Source: CAVPWP01 sp050789285 (GTDB lineage Bacteria; Pseudomonadota; Alphaproteobacteria; Rhodobacterales; Rhodobacteraceae). From it: a stretch of 64,000 bases of DNA. The position numbers and the translations under genes were made by a program. Location of the stretch: the NCBI RefSeq assembly GCF_050789285.1, contig NZ_JBOUVX010000002.1, positions 248,001 through 312,000 of the forward strand. The letters run 5' to 3'. Below, one piece after another: positions 60,247-64,000 of the stretch. The stretch's first letter is position 1. Each line of letters begins with the position of its first letter. A model generated the notes under the pieces. The model saw only the letters and a list, made by a program, of their open reading frames with translations, was not told where the DNA came from and did not search any database.

Positions 60247-61145
60247 TCCGGCCTGCCGGTTGCCGAAAGGCGGCCGCAAAGATCGTCAAGGTCATCAAGC
60301 GACCGATAGCTGACCGTCAGCCGCCCCGATCCTGTCGCCTCGTCGTGGTCTATCGACACCTTCATGCCCAGCGCAGCCGCAAGATCCGATTCGAGCACAC
60401 GGGTATCCGCGTCTTTCGCCGGCGCCTGCGAGACGCGGCTTGTCGACGTCTTGGGCTTGGCGCGCTTTGCCAGCGCCTCGGCCTCGCGCACCGACAGGCC
60501 CTTGCGGACGATCTCGCGCGCCAGGCCGGACGGATCGTCGGCCGTCACCAGCGCGCGCGCGTGGCCTGCGGTCAGCGCACCGCTGCGCAGCATCTCGATG
60601 ACGTCTTCCGGCAGGGTGAGTAGCCGCAGAAGGTTGGCGATGTGGCTGCGGCTTTTGCCCAGGGCCTGCGCCATTCTTTCCTGCGTATGGCCGAACCGGT
60701 CCATCAACTGGCGATAGCCCGCCGCCTCTTCGACCGGATTCAGATCAGCGCGCTGGATGTTCTCGATGATCGCGACCTCGAGCACTTCGGTATCGTCGAA
60801 GTCTCGGACGATCACCGGTAGCTCGTGCAGCTGCGCCCGCTGGGCGGCGCGCCAACGGCGCTCGCCGGCCACGATTTCGAACGTGCCCTCCCGGCGCGGG
60901 TTACGTCGAACGATCAGCGGCTGGATGACGCCCTTGGCGCGAATCGAGTCCGTCAGCTCGGCCAGCGCTTCTTCGGTGAAGCTTCGCCGAGGCTGGTCGG
61001 GGTTGGGCACGATCTTTTCGATCGGCACCAGCGTTTCAGCCGGACGCTGGCCCCCCGTATCCGTCGTATCGGCCGCAACATCCGCCATCAGCGCCGACAG
61101 TCCGCGGCCCAGACCGCGGCGTTCCAGTTTCTTCGGCTCAGCCAT
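60243..61145 (-). CDS. parB: Chromosome-partitioning protein ParB
   Basis: A 300-residue DNA-binding CTPase that loads at parS and spreads. N-terminal: RRGLGRGLSALMAD; ParB core PNPDQPRRSF, GVIQPLIVRR, EIVAGERRWRAAQ; helix-turn-helix around RFGHTQERMAQALGKSRSHIANLLRLL (given in part). The C-terminal dimer domain follows a basic linker. It follows parA by 9 bases. Its target site is within rsmG of the same operon. Confidence 0.97.
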   Translation of the reverse strand: MAEPKKLERRGLGRGLSALMADVAADTTDTGGQRPAETLVPIEKIVPNPDQPRRSFTEEALAELTDSIRAKGVIQPLIVRRNPRREGTFEIVAGERRWRAAQRAQLHELPVIVRDFDDTEVLEVAIIENIQRADLNPVEEAAGYRQLMDRFGHTQERMAQALGKSRSHIANLLRLLTLPEDVIEMLRSGALTAGHARALVTADDPSGLAREIVRKGLSVREAEALAKRAKPKTSTSRVSQAPAKDADTRVLESDLAAALGMKVSIDHDEATGSGRLTVSYRSLDDLDDLCGRLSATGRPD

Positions 61146-61154
61146 GACACCACC

Positions 61155-61964
61155 TCATGTCGTTACAGTCTCGCGACCATATACCATTTCTTGTGCCAGC
61201 GCACGATAGGCGATGCTTCCGCGGGACGTTGGATCGAACTCCATGACCGGCATCGCATAGGATGGCGCCTCGCTGAGGCGAACGTTGCGGGGCACCACGG
61301 TTTCGAACACCAGTTCGCCCAAGGTCGCGCGGGCATCCGCCTCGACCTGCTGGCTCAGCCGGTTCCGGCGGTCGGCCATCGTCAACAGCACGCCCTCGAT
61401 CCTCAGGTCCGGGTTGGCCGAGGCGCGCACCTCGCGCAGGGTCAGCATCAGTTGCGACAGACCTTCCAGCGCGAAGAATTCGGCCTGAAGCGGAACAAGA
61501 ACGGAATCGGCCGCGACCATCGCGTTCACCGTCAGAAGGCTAAGCGAAGGCGGGCAGTCCACCAGGATGTAATCAAGGCGGTAGTCCGCCATCCCCGGCT
61601 GCCGCAGGGCGCGGCGCAGCAGAAGGCTGCGTTTCTCGTTCGTGGCCATCTGGATATCCGCCGAACTGAGGTCCGTGGTCGCCGGGGCGATCAGAAGCCC
61701 CGGCACCTTCGTCTTGCGGATCACACGATCCAGTGGGGCGTCTTCCAGAAGAAGGTCATATGTTGTGTATTCCCGCTCGGACGGATCGATGCCCAGCCCC
61801 GTCGAGGCATTGCCCTGCGGGTCAAGGTCGACAAGAAGAACGCTGAAGCCCTCCTCGGCCAGGGCCGCCCCAAGATTGATGGCGGTCGTGGTCTTGCCCA
61901 CGCCCCCTTTCTGGTTGGCGACCGCGATGATCTTGGGCCCGCCGGGCCGGGGGGTGTCAGACAC
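61155..61964 (-). CDS. parA: Chromosome-partitioning ATPase ParA
   Basis: A 269-residue Walker-type ATPase. The deviant Walker A, ANQKGGVGKTTTAINL, has its signature lysine at residue 19 or so (KGGVGKT). Further motifs are VDLDPQGNAS and YILVDCPPSLSLLT. ParA forms ATP-dependent gradients that move ParB-bound origins. It overlaps rsmG by 8 bases. Confidence 0.97.
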   Translation of the reverse strand: MSDTPRPGGPKIIAVANQKGGVGKTTTAINLGAALAEEGFSVLLVDLDPQGNASTGLGIDPSEREYTTYDLLLEDAPLDRVIRKTKVPGLLIAPATTDLSSADIQMATNEKRSLLLRRALRQPGMADYRLDYILVDCPPSLSLLTVNAMVAADSVLVPLQAEFFALEGLSQLMLTLREVRASANPDLRIEGVLLTMADRRNRLSQQVEADARATLGELVFETVVPRNVRLSEAPSYAMPVMEFDPTSRGSIAYRALAQEMVYGRETVTT

Positions 61965-62583
61965 GCCCGATGCCTCCGATTTTCAGGATGACGGAATCTG
62001 CGCCCGTCTTGCTGGGATATTCTTCGCAGTCGAAGGTGAAGGTTTCAAGCGTGGCTGCGACCTCGTCGCGATGGCGCGCGCCCTTCGGAAAAAGGCAGAT
62101 CCCGCCGGGCGCAAGATGACGCTCGGCCATGCCCAGAAGATCGGCAAGCGGGGCAAGCGCCCGCGCCGACAGAACATCCGCCCCGCAAGGCTCGGCCGAT
62201 TCGATCCGGGCGGCCAGGACGTCTGCCTGCGTCTCCGTCTGGCGGCACACGGCGCGCAGGAACTCGGCCTTGCGTTGGTCGGACTCCACCAGGCGGACCT
62301 TCAGCTCCGGTCGGGATTCGGTCGCCAGAATCGCAATAACGAGGCCGGGAAACCCTGCCCCCGACCCCAGATCGCACCAACGCCGCGCCGATTGAGGGGC
62401 GAGGCTCAGAAGCTGGGCCGAGTCCAGGAAATGGCGCGCCCAGGCCGCATCCAGCGTTCCGCGTGAGACAAGATTTATGTGCTTGCCCCACTTTTGCAGC
62501 AAATCGTGGTAGGTCGACAGGCGGGCGAGCGTTTCACGTGAAACATCCACCTGCGCGGCGAAGGCCGCTGCGCCGTCCGTCAT
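61957..62583 (-). CDS. rsmG: 16S rRNA (guanine-N7) methyltransferase RsmG
   Basis: A 208-residue SAM methyltransferase (old name GidB) that modifies G527 of 16S rRNA. Motifs: WGKHINLVS, DSAQLL, DLGSGAGFPGLVIAI and LVESDQRKAEFLR. The 5' part of the gene, coding VSRET at residues 14-18, doubles as a parS site. It overlaps mnmG by 4 bases (ATGA) and parA by 8 bases. Confidence 0.96.
   Translation of the reverse strand: MTDGAAAFAAQVDVSRETLARLSTYHDLLQKWGKHINLVSRGTLDAAWARHFLDSAQLLSLAPQSARRWCDLGSGAGFPGLVIAILATESRPELKVRLVESDQRKAEFLRAVCRQTETQADVLAARIESAEPCGADVLSARALAPLADLLGMAERHLAPGGICLFPKGARHRDEVAATLETFTFDCEEYPSKTGADSVILKIGGIGRV
62530..62545. other. parS centromere site within rsmG
   Basis: CGTTTCACGTGAAACA matches the conserved 16-base parS, TGTTTCACGTGAAACA, at 15 positions, including the full 14-base palindrome core. 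It encodes residues Val14 to Thr18 of RsmG and lies about 1.4 kb from parB. ParB should nucleate here. The conservation implies that this part of the chromosome is near the origin. Confidence 0.9.
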
Positions 62584-64000
62584 GCCGACTTTCGCCGCGC
62601 CTGGCGAAGCTTTGCAAGGATCAGCGTCAGGGCCGCGGGCGTCATCCCCTCGACACGGCCCGCTTGGGCAAGCGTTGCCGGGCGGATGCGCGTCAACTTC
62701 TGCTTCAGCTCGTTCGACAGGCCCGACAGCGGCATGAAGTCGAAATCCTCGGGGATTGCCTCGGCCTCGTCCCGACGCATCGCCTCGACGTCGCGCTTCT
62801 GGCGGTCGGTATACTTGGCATAAAGCGCGTCGCGGGCGATCTGCTCGCGGATGTCAGGATCGATTTCGGACAACGACGCGTCCAGGGAAAGAAGCGACGA
62901 GAACTCGACATCGGGCAGGCCAAGCGCGTCAATGGCCGTGCGGCGCGGCCCATCGGGCGACAGGTTCACGCCCGCCCCCGCAAGTTCGCGCGCCGTCCAG
63001 GACATCGCCTCGAGTCTTCGGCGCGCGGCCGACAGTCGGCCCATCTTTGCGTCGAACGCGATCTTGCGAGATTCGCTCACACACCCCAGGGACAGACCAA
63101 TGGGCGTCAGCCGCTGGTCGGCGTTGTCGGCGCGAAGCGACAGACGGAACTCCGCGCGCGAGGTGAACATGCGGTAGGGCTCGGTCACGCCCCGGGTGAC
63201 AAGGTCATCGATCATTACGCCGATGTACGATTCCGATCGCTGGAAAATGGCCGGCTCACGACCCAAAATATTGAGGGCGGCATTGATGCCAGCCACGATA
63301 CCTTGCGCGCCGGCCTCTTCGTACCCGGTCGTTCCATTGATCTGGCCCGCCAGGAAAAGGCCCGGGACATCGCGCGGTTCCAGCGTTCGCCGCAGGGCGC
63401 GTGGATCGACGTAATCGTATTCGATCGCGTAACCCGGCTGCAGGATGGCTGCGTGTTCAAGCCCGTGGATCGAATGAACGTAATCCTCCTGAACCTCGGC
63501 CGGAAGCGAGGTCGAGATGCCATTCGGGTAGACCGTGTGGTCGTCCAGCCCCTCTGGCTCGAGAAAGACCTGGTGCGACGGCTTGTCGGCAAACCGAACG
63601 ACCTTGTCTTCGATCGACGGACAATATCGCGGCCCGACGCCGTCGATATGGCCGCCATACATGGCGGACCGCCCCAGGTTCTCGCGAATGATGTCGTGGG
63701 TGCGTTCGTTGGTGTGGGTGATCCCGCAGGCGATCTGCCGGGCCACCGGACCACGCGACAGGAACGAAAACATCGCGGGCTCCTCGTCGCCCGGCTGCAT
63801 TTCCAGACGGTCCCAGTCGATCGTCCGACCATCAAGGCGCGGCGGCGTCCCCGTCTTCAGCCGCCCCAAGGGAAGGCCGAAGCTATCGATTCGCTCAGCC
63901 AGCCGCACCGCCGGGGCATCGCCCATCCGCCCGCCCGGGCGCCGCTCGTCCCCGATGTGGATGACGCCCCGCAGGAACGTTCCCGTGGTCAGCACCACCG
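62580..64000 (-). CDS. mnmG: tRNA modification enzyme MnmG (GidA), N-terminus cut by window edge
   Basis: The frame is open to the right edge; 472 or so C-terminal residues are visible of roughly 620-630 in the family, so the N-terminal FAD-binding motif is missing. Visible motifs: TGTFLRGVIHIG, GRLKTGTPPRLDG, GPRYCPSIEDKV, GLFLAGQINGTTGYEEA and the C-terminal domain ending KLRQARRKSA. With MnmE it modifies the wobble uridine of tRNAs (5-carboxymethylaminomethyl). First gene, in this window, of the rsmG-parA-parB run. Confidence 0.97.
   Translation of the reverse strand, partial: VVLTTGTFLRGVIHIGDERRPGGRMGDAPAVRLAERIDSFGLPLGRLKTGTPPRLDGRTIDWDRLEMQPGDEEPAMFSFLSRGPVARQIACGITHTNERTHDIIRENLGRSAMYGGHIDGVGPRYCPSIEDKVVRFADKPSHQVFLEPEGLDDHTVYPNGISTSLPAEVQEDYVHSIHGLEHAAILQPGYAIEYDYVDPRALRRTLEPRDVPGLFLAGQINGTTGYEEAGAQGIVAGINAALNILGREPAIFQRSESYIGVMIDDLVTRGVTEPYRMFTSRAEFRLSLRADNADQRLTPIGLSLGCVSESRKIAFDAKMGRLSAARRRLEAMSWTARELAGAGVNLSPDGPRRTAIDALGLPDVEFSSLLSLDASLSEIDPDIREQIARDALYAKYTDRQKRDVEAMRRDEAEAIPEDFDFMPLSGLSNELKQKLTRIRPATLAQAGRVEGMTPAALTLILAKLRQARRKSA

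Noticed and set aside
62580..63998. GTG at 63998 as the start of mnmG
   Set aside because: Family alignment shows that about 150 N-terminal residues are missing; the gene continues beyond the window.

Overview
The window is a dense, GC-rich (roughly two-thirds G+C) stretch of bacterial chromosome. Nearly all genes are housekeeping genes of alphaproteobacterial, most likely Rhodobacteraceae (Roseobacter/Rhodobacter/Paracoccus-type), character. The indications are: the linked mnmG-rsmG-parA-parB block with a parS site inside rsmG; the hrcA-grpE / rph-rdgB-hemW block; the rimP-nusA-ylxR-infB operon; the comF-grxC-nitrilase-marR operon; and a bacterial voltage-gated sodium channel of the type known from marine members of the family. 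The genus cannot be fixed from sequence reading alone. I see no rRNA or tRNA gene, insertion sequence, prophage or CRISPR array. No gene-free stretch exceeds 300 bases; the longest is about 234 bases (16050-16283).

Layout. 1-4391: polysaccharide-related genes (partial glycosyltransferase, galU, family 2 glycosyltransferase, cysQ, and a divergent ABC-2 export permease). 4420-9191: alkB-like gene, then dnaK-dnaJ behind a heat-shock-type promoter, then radC. 9182-13373: secA followed by an unusual periplasmic-binding/OmpA protein. 13550-18824: parvulin isomerase, argJ, mutT, a TerC-like DUF475 membrane protein, a sugar-nucleotide-type epimerase and a small membrane protein. 18880-24234: infB, ylxR-type, nusA, rimP, read leftward behind a promoter and a leader terminator. 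24442-32811: CAP protein, peptide-binding protein with prolyl iminopeptidase, ubiG, marR/nitrilase/grxC/comF, a degenerate methyltransferase and hemH. 32849-34671: two L,D-transpeptidases around a CAP-domain lipoprotein. 34759-43890: Nav channel, rRNA methyltransferase, VOC protein, two ABC exporters, cca, CoA-type NUDIX and hslO, all leftward. 43988-50060: NUDIX, a response-regulator phosphatase facing an Hpt protein, argG, a sulfotransferase-like gene with a class IV aminotransferase, and msrA. 50057-64000: rbsK, maeB, mutS, grpE-hrcA, rph-rdgB-hemW, parB-parA-rsmG-mnmG (cut by the window edge).

The genes are packed very tightly. Same-strand neighbours often overlap by 4 bases (ATGA/GTGA), and seven convergent pairs overlap at their 3' ends, two of them sharing a CTAG. 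Functional groupings are protein folding and heat shock (dnaK, dnaJ, grpE, hrcA, hslO), translation and transcription (infB, nusA, rimP), chromosome segregation (parABS), haem synthesis (hemH, hemW), arginine synthesis (argJ, argG), nucleotide sanitation (mutT, rdgB, NUDIX) and envelope remodelling.

The least ordinary items are: the receiver-PP2C/Hpt signalling pair with a CtrA-like motif between them (similar motifs lie upstream of radC and, more distally, comF); the sulfotransferase-like/aminotransferase pair, which resembles a fusion protein in plants; the sodium channel; the leader terminator in front of rimP-nusA; and a hairpin repeat present in two copies.
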